Positions 27,163 to 35,264 of a stretch of DNA of 64,000 nucleotides are shown piece after piece (position 1 is the stretch's first letter; each line of letters starts with the position of its first letter). The translations under genes and the position numbers were made by a program. The DNA lies in contig JAFGAS010000036.1 in the NCBI GenBank assembly GCA_016933535.1, positions 57,723 to 121,722 on the forward strand, given 5' to 3'. The notes below the pieces were generated by a model that made no database searches, had not been told where the DNA came from, and saw nothing but the letters and a program-made list of their open reading frames with translations. Source of the DNA: Candidatus Zymogenaceae bacterium. GTDB lineage: Bacteria; Desulfobacterota; Zymogenia; Zymogenales; Zymogenaceae.

Positions 27163-27181
27163 TTGAGCCGATTGCTCAAAT
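27163..27181. promoter_or_regulatory. Inverted-repeat operator beside the Gfo/Idh promoter
   Basis: ATTGAGC-N5-GCTCAAT is a perfect 7-bp inverted repeat. It ends three bases before the -35 element at 27185, between the divergent P-loop and Gfo/Idh genes. It is placed as an activator or repressor site would be; no local regulator gene is obvious. Confidence 0.5.
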
Positions 27182-27184
27182 TTC

Positions 27185-27214
27185 TTGACTTTATCGGCGG
27201 CGGGCCTGTATGAT
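27185..27214 (+). promoter_or_regulatory. Sigma-70 promoter for the Gfo/Idh gene
   Basis: TTGACT (27185-27190) and TATGAT (27209-27214) are separated by 18 bases. The predicted transcript begins near 27221 and has a leader of about 140 bases before the Gfo/Idh start codon. Confidence 0.65.
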
Positions 27215-27358
27215 TACACAAGTTTATCCTATTTTTCAGGGGCGGGCCCGAAAAGATCCGGGGGCGAGGCCTTTGTGAAACCCGGCCCTTCAATCGGATA
27301 ATCGGCCCCAAAACGGTTTTTCTGTATAGTCCAGCCGATTCTTTTAACGGGAGGTCCT

Positions 27359-28423
27359 ATGGATAAGATCAGATTCGCTATCGTTGGATGCGGTCGTATC
27401 AGCGACCTTCACGCCCGGGCATATGAGGGAAGCCCGGATGCCGAGATATTTGCCGTTTGCGACATGAATCCGGATCGGGCAAAGCAGCGGAAAGACCAAT
27501 GGGGCGCAAAAAAGGCCTACACGGACTACGAACTGCTCCTCAAGGACCCCGATATCCAGGCCGTCGAGATGCTCGTGCCCCATCACCTCCATCGGGATAT
27601 GGCGGTGGCGGCCGCCCGGGCCAAGAAACACGTCTCGGTCCAGAAGCCGATGGCCATTGCCGTTTCCGAAGGACGGGATATGATAGCCGCCGCGAAGGAA
27701 AACGGGGTGCTCCTCAAGGTCTTTGAAAACTTCGTCTTTTACCCCCCCTATGTAAAGGCCAGGCAGCTGGTGGCCGAGGGCGCGATCGGGACGCTGATAA
27801 CCGTCAGGATGCGGTTGACCACGGCAGGGAAGGGCGGATGGGAGATACCCGGAGAGGCGTGGATGTGGCGACTCGACCCCGAAAAGGGAGGGGGCGGCCC
27901 CATCGTCTTCGACGACGGGTTCCATAAGTTCTCCCAGGCCTATGACATCGGCGGGGAGGTCGAAAAGGTCTACGCCTGGATCGACCATACCAACGTCGTC
28001 GTGGACGCACCGGCCTTCATCATGTGGAAATACCGGGAAGGGCAGCGCGCCCGGTACGGGGCCTACGATATAACATTTGCCCCCGATTTGTTCGTCAATT
28101 CTGATTATTACTCCGGAGACGACAAGATGGAGCTGGTGGGCACGGAAGGCGTTATCTTCGTCAACAGGGCCACCGCCAAGATGATCCAGGAGCCGTCTGT
28201 GGTCCTCTACCGGGATGGAGAGACGCGGTGCTTCCACGCCCTGAGGGACGACTGGGCAGAATCGTTCATAGACTCCGGCAGGCACTTCTTTTCCTGCATC
28301 AAGGGGGGGGGCGACCCGATCCTCTCGGGCGAGACCGCCCTTGCCGTCCTCCAATTCGCCCTCGCGCCGGAGATATCCGCCCGGGAAGGACGCGAGGTCA
28401 ACCCGGCCGATATTGATTTCTGA
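27359..28423 (+). CDS. Gfo/Idh/MocA-family oxidoreductase
   Basis: A 354-residue NAD(P)-dependent dehydrogenase. The N-terminal Rossmann fold starts with FAIVGCGRISDLHARAYEG, and VQKPMAIAVSEG carries the catalytic Lys-Pro of the family. The C-terminal alpha/beta domain includes the DDGFHKFSQAYDIGG segment with the usual catalytic His. Substrates are normally sugars or inositols; the exact one is unknown. GGGAGG precedes the ATG. A DUF362 gene follows after 94 bases on the same strand. Confidence 0.9.
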   Translation: MDKIRFAIVGCGRISDLHARAYEGSPDAEIFAVCDMNPDRAKQRKDQWGAKKAYTDYELLLKDPDIQAVEMLVPHHLHRDMAVAAARAKKHVSVQKPMAIAVSEGRDMIAAAKENGVLLKVFENFVFYPPYVKARQLVAEGAIGTLITVRMRLTTAGKGGWEIPGEAWMWRLDPEKGGGGPIVFDDGFHKFSQAYDIGGEVEKVYAWIDHTNVVVDAPAFIMWKYREGQRARYGAYDITFAPDLFVNSDYYSGDDKMELVGTEGVIFVNRATAKMIQEPSVVLYRDGETRCFHALRDDWAESFIDSGRHFFSCIKGGGDPILSGETALAVLQFALAPEISAREGREVNPADIDF

Positions 28424-28517
28424 ACCGAGGCATCGTAGATATCTAAAAAAAGCTTCCACGCCTTACGAAAAAATGGTATAAATAAATAATTTCCAAAATG
28501 GAGGACGGACGAATACC

Positions 28518-29582
28518 ATGAGAGAAATCGAGGTCGCCCTCGTGCGGGTACCCGAAAATAAACGAGACAATGAAACCGCCGTTAGAGAAAAATTCAATAC
28601 CCTCATCGACATTGCCGGAGGACTGTCCTTCGTCAAACCGGGGGACTCAGTCCTGATCAAGGCCTCCGTCAACTCCGGAAGGCCTTACCCGGCCACCACG
28701 GACCCGAAGATCGTCACGATGCTCATAGATCTCCTGGTCAAGAAGAATCCCTCGGCTATTTTTGTCGGGGACAAATCCGCTTTTTTCAGAAACACAAAAA
28801 GGACTTTCAGAAGAACGGGCATGGAATCGGCTGTCAGGACGGTCGCCAAGACCTACGCCCCGCTTCCCATAAAACTCATTTGTTTTGACGATTACGTCTG
28901 GAGGGAGCGGTACCCGAAAGGCGATATGGCCCGCCAATGGGAGATGACTCCGGGAAACTACCTGTTCCGGATGCCCAAGATGCTCTACGAGAACGACCCG
29001 TATCTTCGGCAGCAGAAGCTCCCACCGAAGGTCGACCATATCATCGTCCTGGCCAACGTTAAGACCCACGTGCTGTCCGGCTTTACGTTGGCCATGAAGA
29101 GCTACGTCGGTTTCATGGATGACGAGAGCCGCTACCTCCTCCATACGCTGCCCCATCGCAATTTTTTCCGATTGGGCAGGATAAAGCCGTTTGACATTCA
29201 GCGACTCCAGGAGCGGATTGCCGAGATCCACGCACTTACTCCGCCGCCGAAGCTCGTCATACTCGACGGCCGGCAGCTTATCGTCACGGGCGGCCCCGAC
29301 TCGAACAACCGTATACAGCCGCTCCCCTCATTCAGGAAAAATCCTTACGCCGGTATCATGCTGGCGGGCTCAGACGTGGTGGCCATGGATGCGGCCGGTG
29401 TAGCCCTCCTTAAAACCCAGAAACAGGTGACAAAATGGATCCGCCGGCACTCAATCTGGGAAATGCCGATCTTCAAACGGGCCCGCGAACTCGGTCTCGG
29501 CGCCACACAGGCCGATCAGATATGTCTTAACACCGATAGTGAGGATGAGCTCTTCGTCCAAATGGCCTGGTATCTCCAGTAG
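28518..29582 (+). CDS. DUF362-domain protein
   Basis: A 354-residue protein matching DUF362 by its overall pattern: GDSVLIKASVNSGRPYPATTDPKIV, a central VILANVKTHVLSGFTLAMKSYVGFM-type region, and LILDGRQLIVTGGP followed by AGSDVVAMDAAGVALL. Many DUF362 proteins carry a ferredoxin-type cluster domain; this one has no Cys motif for it. The biochemical role of the family is not established. GGAGG lies before the ATG. It is probably transcribed with the Gfo/Idh gene, although an AT-rich TATAAA-like stretch in the 94-base gap might act as an extra promoter. Confidence 0.75.
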   Translation: MREIEVALVRVPENKRDNETAVREKFNTLIDIAGGLSFVKPGDSVLIKASVNSGRPYPATTDPKIVTMLIDLLVKKNPSAIFVGDKSAFFRNTKRTFRRTGMESAVRTVAKTYAPLPIKLICFDDYVWRERYPKGDMARQWEMTPGNYLFRMPKMLYENDPYLRQQKLPPKVDHIIVLANVKTHVLSGFTLAMKSYVGFMDDESRYLLHTLPHRNFFRLGRIKPFDIQRLQERIAEIHALTPPPKLVILDGRQLIVTGGPDSNNRIQPLPSFRKNPYAGIMLAGSDVVAMDAAGVALLKTQKQVTKWIRRHSIWEMPIFKRARELGLGATQADQICLNTDSEDELFVQMAWYLQ

Positions 29583-29647
29583 GCGGCGTACACGGCCGTT
29601 CGGCGATGTCAAAAGAAAATACTGTCCGGGACAAATAGGCCGCACAC

Positions 29648-30193
29648 ATGAGCATCCTTGACATAATCCTGATAATACTTATCGGCACGACCTGTATCTA
29701 CGGTATTACGAAGGGTTTCATTCGGGATATCTTTTCGCTGATTGCCGTTATTGTCGGCGTCATCGCGGCCCTTATCGGGTACCCCTGGGCGGCGGGATAC
29801 CTTTCCGGAATCATCCCCGCGGGGCCGCTGGCCAGTATCGTCGGTTTTACCATTATCCTCCTTTCGGTCTCAATCGCCGTATCGGTGCTGGGTGTCGTTA
29901 TCTCCAAGGCGATATCCGGCGCGGACCTCTCGGTATACGACCGTATCGCCGGGGCGTGTTTCGGCCTGATCGAGGGGATTGTCGCCGCCTCGCTTATCGT
30001 CGTCATCACCTCCGTCCTGATCCCTTCGGCCGTCACCTCCTCCCGTATTGCCCCGCCTCTGCTGCGGGGCGTCAACATGGTCATAACTCTCCTCCCCCCC
30101 GATACCCAGAAGCAGATTAACGAGTCGAAAAAAGCTCTCGAAAAGATGCGAAACGAGGCGGCCGCGCTGCCCGAAGAGGCAAAGGAGCAGTAG
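29648..30193 (+). CDS. CvpA-family inner-membrane protein
   Basis: A 181-residue protein with four hydrophobic helices. It opens with ILDIILIILIGTTCIYGITKGFIRDIFSLIAVIVG, the usual CvpA start (a D...G..RG pattern), and ends in a charged cytoplasmic tail. CvpA proteins are linked to colicin V production and to bile/envelope stress tolerance in enterics; the molecular function is not clear. It lies between the DUF362 and penicillin-acylase genes on the same strand, 65 and 43 bases from them. Confidence 0.85.
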   Translation: MSILDIILIILIGTTCIYGITKGFIRDIFSLIAVIVGVIAALIGYPWAAGYLSGIIPAGPLASIVGFTIILLSVSIAVSVLGVVISKAISGADLSVYDRIAGACFGLIEGIVAASLIVVITSVLIPSAVTSSRIAPPLLRGVNMVITLLPPDTQKQINESKKALEKMRNEAAALPEEAKEQ

Positions 30194-30236
30194 GCCTTCT
30201 TTTTTTACCGCCCGCCATTCATCATGGAGGTTTTCC

Positions 30237-32621
30237 ATGAAAATTATTAAGATTTTTTTTATCGTCCTGATCATTCTCATCGCAGGTGTATACACCTTCT
30301 ACCAGGTCTTCTTCCGGTCGGCCGTCCCCGGTTATTCAGGCACCATTAAGCTTGCCGGCATCACGGCGCCGGTGGAGGTGCGTACCGATGACTACGGCGT
30401 CCCCCATCTCTCGGCCGGAAACGAGTACGACCTCTTCTTCGCTCAGGGCTACATCACCGCCCGGGAGCGCATATTCCAGATGGATATGACACGCCTGGCC
30501 GGCCGGGGGGAGCTCAGCACGCTGTTCGGCCAAGCCACCCTCGATACCGATAAATACCTCAAGACCCTGGGTTTTTTCCGCACCGCCGCAGCCGAATACG
30601 CCGCCATGCCGCAAAAAGATCGAGAAATCATCAATGCCTATACCGAGGGTGTCAACGCCTATCTCTCGACGGTCAAGCGGCTCCCCCGCGAATATGCCAT
30701 CCTCGGGACAAGACCCGAGCCCTGGGAGCCGACAGACAGCGTTGTCGTCGGAACCCTCATGGCCTACAGCCTCACCCGCTCCGTGAAGGCCGATCTCGTT
30801 CTGTATAACATCGGCCAAAAGGTGGGGCCGGAGGTGCTCGAGCTCATCACCCCGAATTATCCCGATTTCGCCCCAACCGTCTCCCGGGGAGGGGATCGTG
30901 TTCCCCGAACGGAAGCCGTTGATATCGTCGCCTATTTATCGACACCGGCATCACCCTCAAGGGCGCCGTATGCCTTCCCGTTGGTTCCGGAGATCCCGGC
31001 CAGTAACTGGATGATCTTTAGCCCCTCCCGCTCCACCACCGGAAATGCGATCTTCACCGGAAGCCCCGACCTCGAGCCGAAGATCCCCGCACTCTTTTAT
31101 CTGATCCACCTTTCGGCACCCGGCTACAATGTCATCGGCGGCTCGACGCCCGGGGCGCCGGGGATCAATGTGCTGGGGACCAACGGCGCCATTGCGTGGA
31201 GCACGGTCAACGGGCGGGTGGACGAGCTTGATTATTTCATCGAAGAAATCAATCCCGATAATCCGAACCAGTACCTGACCGAAGAGGGCTATCGGGATTT
31301 TGAGATCATCCAGGAGACCCTCAAGATCAAGACGAAGGAAGGGATCAAGCAGGAGAAGCTGAGCGTAAAGATTTCCCGGCACGGCCCCATCATTTCGGAC
31401 GTGATGCCCCAGGCACCCCCGAACACCGCCATGAAGTGGGTCGGCTTTGAGCCAGCGGGGATATTCACGGGTTTTCTGGCTTTAAACCGCGCACAAAATT
31501 TCGACGAGTTCAGGGCCGCCCTATCCATCATCAGGACCCCCACCCTTAACATAGGCTACGCCGACGCCAATGGCAACATCGGGTACCAGTATATCGCGCG
31601 GGTGCCGATTCGTATGAATGGAGACGGCACGCTGCCGGTGCCGGGGTGGGACGGAAACCACGAATGGGTTGGTTTCATGCCCTTCGAAGAGCTCCCCTAC
31701 GACTACAATCCCGATAAGGGCTACCTCGGGTCCTTCAACAACCTGCCGAAATCGACCACCTACCCCATGACAAACTACTACCTCTTTGAGCGGGCGACAC
31801 GATTTGACGAGATCATGAAGGGAAAAGAAACGGTCGGCCTGGATGACGCCCGGGGATTTCAAACCGACACCGGGTCCGTTGTTGCCAAGCGATGGATCCC
31901 CTATATAACGTCCGCCTGCAGAACGACCGATAAGCTCAAAAGGCCCCTTGCCCTCTTTGACGGGTGGGATTTTTCCATCGACAAGAAAAGCGGGGCCGCC
32001 GCCCTCTTTAACGCCTTCTATTTTAGCATGATGAAAAACACCGTCGCCGACGAGATCGGAGACGACCTCTTCTCACAGCTGTCGGCGCCCTACCTCGTCT
32101 ACATTATCGATTTGGCGCTGACCAACAACATCGGCAACCTCGATTTCCTTCTCTTTGACGACGTCACGACACCGGACATAACGGAGGACCGCGACGATAT
32201 TATCGTAAAGAGTATGAACGAGGCGGTAGCCGAGCTCTCCGACCGGCTCGGCGACGATCCCGCCGACTGGCGATGGGGAGACATCCACACCATGCGTTTC
32301 GAACACCCGATGGGCAAGAAGCTCCCCTTCTTCAATCTGGCCCCGATTCCCACGGCGGGCGACGACTTCACGATCAACGCCGGCCTCTGGGACAACGCCA
32401 ATCCGTTTGATATGAAATCCGGCGGAGTCATCAGGATGATCGTGGATTTCTCCAATTTCGAGAATTCCACCCTAGTCTCGCCCCCCGGCCAGTCCGGGCT
32501 CCTCAAGAGCCCCCACTACGGCGATCAGGCCGAGATCTGGGCCGGCGGAGATCAGATCCCGATGCATTTTAAGACGGCCGAAGACCTCGAAAACGTGCTG
32601 ACATTGATGCCGGCGCCGTAA
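30237..32621 (+). CDS. Penicillin acylase (S45) family amidohydrolase
   Basis: A 794-residue Ntn-hydrolase precursor. An N-terminal hydrophobic segment (IKIFFIVLIILIAGVYTFY) exports it. The alpha-chain region is followed by the autocatalytic site IPASNWMIF, where S256 is the expected nucleophile after self-cleavage. The family segments GTNGAIAWSTVNG and GNIGYQYIARVPIR follow. Members cut penicillins, N-acyl homoserine lactones or other N-acyl amides; here quorum-quenching or acyl-amide scavenging is possible but not shown. GGAGG precedes the start. A strong terminator follows 30 bases after the stop. Confidence 0.9.
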   Translation: MKIIKIFFIVLIILIAGVYTFYQVFFRSAVPGYSGTIKLAGITAPVEVRTDDYGVPHLSAGNEYDLFFAQGYITARERIFQMDMTRLAGRGELSTLFGQATLDTDKYLKTLGFFRTAAAEYAAMPQKDREIINAYTEGVNAYLSTVKRLPREYAILGTRPEPWEPTDSVVVGTLMAYSLTRSVKADLVLYNIGQKVGPEVLELITPNYPDFAPTVSRGGDRVPRTEAVDIVAYLSTPASPSRAPYAFPLVPEIPASNWMIFSPSRSTTGNAIFTGSPDLEPKIPALFYLIHLSAPGYNVIGGSTPGAPGINVLGTNGAIAWSTVNGRVDELDYFIEEINPDNPNQYLTEEGYRDFEIIQETLKIKTKEGIKQEKLSVKISRHGPIISDVMPQAPPNTAMKWVGFEPAGIFTGFLALNRAQNFDEFRAALSIIRTPTLNIGYADANGNIGYQYIARVPIRMNGDGTLPVPGWDGNHEWVGFMPFEELPYDYNPDKGYLGSFNNLPKSTTYPMTNYYLFERATRFDEIMKGKETVGLDDARGFQTDTGSVVAKRWIPYITSACRTTDKLKRPLALFDGWDFSIDKKSGAAALFNAFYFSMMKNTVADEIGDDLFSQLSAPYLVYIIDLALTNNIGNLDFLLFDDVTTPDITEDRDDIIVKSMNEAVAELSDRLGDDPADWRWGDIHTMRFEHPMGKKLPFFNLAPIPTAGDDFTINAGLWDNANPFDMKSGGVIRMIVDFSNFENSTLVSPPGQSGLLKSPHYGDQAEIWAGGDQIPMHFKTAEDLENVLTLMPAP

Positions 32622-32651
32622 TACACGCCGGCCGTGAGTCGTCCTCGTTAT

Positions 32652-32683
32652 GGGCAGCCCTTGAACAAGGGTTGCCCTTTTTT
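32652..32683 (+). terminator. Rho-independent terminator after the penicillin acylase gene
   Basis: A 12-bp stem with one G-U pair (32652-32663 with 32666-32677, loop AA) is followed by six T. Confidence 0.9.
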
Positions 32684-32753
32684 GGCGTTTGACGCTCCGG
32701 TATATTACGGCGTAGCCCGAGACAATCGGTATCTTCCGCTATCGGATTTAGTA

Positions 32754-32782
32754 TTGAAAACCCGGACCGTGTGTGGTATTGT
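32754..32782 (+). promoter_or_regulatory. Sigma-70 promoter for the class IV aminotransferase
   Basis: TTGAAA (32754-32759) and TATTGT (32777-32782) are separated by 17 bases. It lies about 100 bases upstream of the ATG at 32881 and after the terminator of the previous gene. Confidence 0.6.
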
Positions 32783-32880
32783 GCTACAGTTTTGCGCTTC
32801 TTTATTGCCCAAGCGTCGGTGGGAGGCTAACGACCGTTACCGGATTTATTAAAACTTCTAGACAGAATAGGAACGATACG

Positions 32881-33783
32881 ATGAAGGCATGGCTAAATGG
32901 GGAAATAGTCCCGTGGGATAGGATCACGGTCCCGCTTCTTTCCCACAGTTTTTCGCGCGGTTCGGCTATCTTTGAGGTGGTGGACGTGGTCAGCACCGTT
33001 CGGGGCCCGGCCCTTTTCGGGCTGGCGGAGCATATCGAGCGTTTCTTTAACTCGGCCACCCTTACTTTCATGGAGCTTCCCCTCACGCGCCGCGAGTTAA
33101 TCGACGCCGTGATCTCTACGGCCCGGGAAAACGGCATTACGAACGGGATTGCCAAGTTCTTTGCCTTCTACCCCCTGGTCGAGCCGACGGTAATTCCGAC
33201 GGACCCGAGGGTCGACGTCGCGATCTTCTGCATGGACTACGATTTCTTTGGGTTAAAGCCGGAGGAGCGCTCAAAACCGGCCAGGGTGGGGATATCGTCT
33301 TTCAGGAAGATCCACGGCGGCACCGTTCCCGTCCACGCCAAGGTCGTGGGCAATTACGTCAATGCGTTCCTGGCCAAGATGGAGGTCAAGAAGAAGGGCT
33401 ACGATGACGTCATCATGCTTGACACCGCAGGGTTTGTGGCCGAAGGGGCGACATCCAACGTCTTTTTCGTGAGCGACAATAAGGTAAAGACCCCGACGCT
33501 GACCTCGGCGCTGCCCGGCATCACGCGGCATGCCCTCATCGAGCTGATCCGGGACATGGGCTACGTCATGAGTGAGACCGATATCAGGCCCGAACAGCTG
33601 CACGATTTTGACGAGGGTTTCTATTCGGGGAGCACCGTCAAGGTGCAGCCGATCGTCTCCATCGACGGCACGGATCTCAAAAAACCGTGTCCCGGCCCCG
33701 TCACCTGCGCCGTGAAGGAGCGGATGAATCAGACCGTCCGGGGCGAGATCGAACAATACATCAAGTGGCTGACCATGATATAA
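32881..33783 (+). CDS. Class IV aminotransferase (branched-chain/D-amino acid type)
   Basis: A 300-residue fold-type IV PLP enzyme. PLP lysine is K154 in PVHAKVVGNYVNAF, with the family Glu in GFVAEGATSNVFFV and phosphate-binding LPGITRHALIEL. The opening MKAWLNGEIVPWDRITVPLLSHSFSRG is typical of IlvE-like and D-amino acid transaminases; which one cannot be decided. ATG at 32881 is taken as start because AGGAA precedes it; the frame continues upstream over the promoter and is not credible there. It is a single-gene unit. Confidence 0.88.
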   Translation: MKAWLNGEIVPWDRITVPLLSHSFSRGSAIFEVVDVVSTVRGPALFGLAEHIERFFNSATLTFMELPLTRRELIDAVISTARENGITNGIAKFFAFYPLVEPTVIPTDPRVDVAIFCMDYDFFGLKPEERSKPARVGISSFRKIHGGTVPVHAKVVGNYVNAFLAKMEVKKKGYDDVIMLDTAGFVAEGATSNVFFVSDNKVKTPTLTSALPGITRHALIELIRDMGYVMSETDIRPEQLHDFDEGFYSGSTVKVQPIVSIDGTDLKKPCPGPVTCAVKERMNQTVRGEIEQYIKWLTMI

Positions 33784-33861
33784 AGAGAGGCCGTTAACGG
33801 CCCTGCGGGCCGCCTGAGCTCTATACTTTTTTGACGCTCCCTCACGCCTACCGAAACCTTA

Positions 33862-33884
33862 CCGGGCGGCTTGGCGCCGCCCGG
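33862..33884. other. GC-rich hairpin between convergent genes
   Basis: A perfect 9-bp stem (33862-33870 with 33876-33884, 5-nt loop) lies between the stops of the aminotransferase (plus) and acyl-CoA dehydrogenase (minus) genes. A T-run is missing on both sides, so termination here is only possible, not shown. Confidence 0.35.
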
Positions 33885-33956
33885 CGGAACTACGCCTGTT
33901 CGTGCCTATCCCTCTCGTGGCCCGCCCCCCGAAGGAGCCCGATACTTTCGCGGCGC

Positions 33957-35105
33957 CTACAGCCCCATCAGCCGCGCTACGATCTCCTTCATAATCTCGG
34001 TGGTTCCTCCGGCGATCGATACGGACCTGAGGTCGGGGTAGAGGCGCGCCACGTCGTACTCGGCCATGTAGCCGTACCCCCCGTATATCTGGGTCGCATC
34101 GTACGCCACCCGGTTGGCCATCTCGGCCGCGGAGGCCTTCGCCATTGATATCTCCTTGGTCACGTCGACGCCCGCCGCGTAATTCCGGGCGCACTGGTAG
34201 GTCAGCGCGCGGTTCAGCTCTATTTCCGTCGCCATATCGACGAGTTTGTGCTTGATCACCTGGTGCTTGGCGATCGGCTTGCCGAACGCGACACGGCTCT
34301 GAGCATATTCGATCGTCTTGTCGAGAATCGCCTCGGCGATCGAGACGCATAGGACACAGATGACCAGCCGCTCGAGCGAGAAGTTCTTCATGATGGCGTA
34401 GAACCCCTGCCCCTCGCCCCCTAGGAGGTTTCCGACCGGAACCTTTACGTCCTCGAAGAAGATCTCGGCGGTGTCTGATGAGTGGCCGCCGATTTTTTCG
34501 AGCTTGCGCGATGTGATCCCCGGCGTATTCTTCTCGATGACGATGAGCGATACGCCCTGGTAAGCCGGCACGGCCTTTGGGTCGGTCTTGACCGCCGTCA
34601 CGAGGAGGTCACCGTAATGGCCGTTGGTGATAAAGGTCTTCTGCCCGTTGATAAGGTAATAATCGCCCTTTTTCTCGGCCCGGGCCGTAATGGCCGAAAC
34701 GTCCGAGCCGGTTCCCGGTTCGGTCACGGCGATTGCGCAGACCGCCTCTCCCGTCGTGCACGGCGTCAGCCATTTGAGCTTCTGCTCGTGGCTCCCGAGC
34801 AGGTTGATATAGGTGGTGGCCATATCGTTGTGGCCCTCTACCGCCACCGCGATGCCGCCGGTCATGGAGCGTGCCAGCTCCTCGCATAGTACCACGCGGA
34901 AAATGGGGTCGGCACCCACCCCGCCGTAGGCGGGGTCGTAGCAGAACCCGAGAAATCCCATGGCACCCATGTCCTTCCAGAACTTCCGGGGGATCTCGCG
35001 GTTCTTCTCCCACTCCGCCACGTGGGGGGCCACCTCCTGGGCAAAAAATTTCCTGACCTGCTGTCTGAACTGCTCGTGTTCGCTGGAAAAAAGATCGTAC
35101 TGCAT
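33957..35105 (-). CDS. Acyl-CoA dehydrogenase
   Basis: A 382-residue flavoenzyme for the first oxidation of beta-oxidation or branched-chain acyl-CoA breakdown; electrons go to ETF. Family signatures: ICAIAVTEPGTGSDVSAITARAEK-type middle domain, GFYAIMKNFSLERL, QSRVAFGKPIAKHQ and the C-terminal QIYGGYGYMAEYDVARLYPD segment. The Glu in that last segment is at the usual catalytic base position of short-chain enzymes. Chain-length specificity cannot be told. It lies downstream of an acyl-CoA synthetase gene on the same strand, a sensible pair, with a 159-base gap that shows a small hairpin and a fragment of the 48-kb repeat. Confidence 0.93.
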   Translation of the reverse strand: MQYDLFSSEHEQFRQQVRKFFAQEVAPHVAEWEKNREIPRKFWKDMGAMGFLGFCYDPAYGGVGADPIFRVVLCEELARSMTGGIAVAVEGHNDMATTYINLLGSHEQKLKWLTPCTTGEAVCAIAVTEPGTGSDVSAITARAEKKGDYYLINGQKTFITNGHYGDLLVTAVKTDPKAVPAYQGVSLIVIEKNTPGITSRKLEKIGGHSSDTAEIFFEDVKVPVGNLLGGEGQGFYAIMKNFSLERLVICVLCVSIAEAILDKTIEYAQSRVAFGKPIAKHQVIKHKLVDMATEIELNRALTYQCARNYAAGVDVTKEISMAKASAAEMANRVAYDATQIYGGYGYMAEYDVARLYPDLRSVSIAGGTTEIMKEIVARLMGL

Positions 35106-35264
35106 GTGTCTATCCTTTCATTTGAACGGGGTATACTTAGCCGGCCGCGCCGTGATCACACAACGAAATAGGCTTTGTGGGGGCCCGATGGAAGACGCGC
35201 GGCTCGCAATGATACTATCAATGGGGATTTGTCGGCAACGTTCGTTGCCGGCCCATCCCATCTC

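Noticed and set aside
27105..27311. Short minus-strand open frame in the gap before the Gfo/Idh gene
   Set aside because: It covers the promoter and inverted repeat, lacks a ribosome-binding site and resembles no protein.
35233..35250. CGGCAACG/CGTTGCCG hairpin before the acyl-CoA dehydrogenase gene
   Set aside because: Short loop, no T-run; it may be part of the decayed repeat in this gap.
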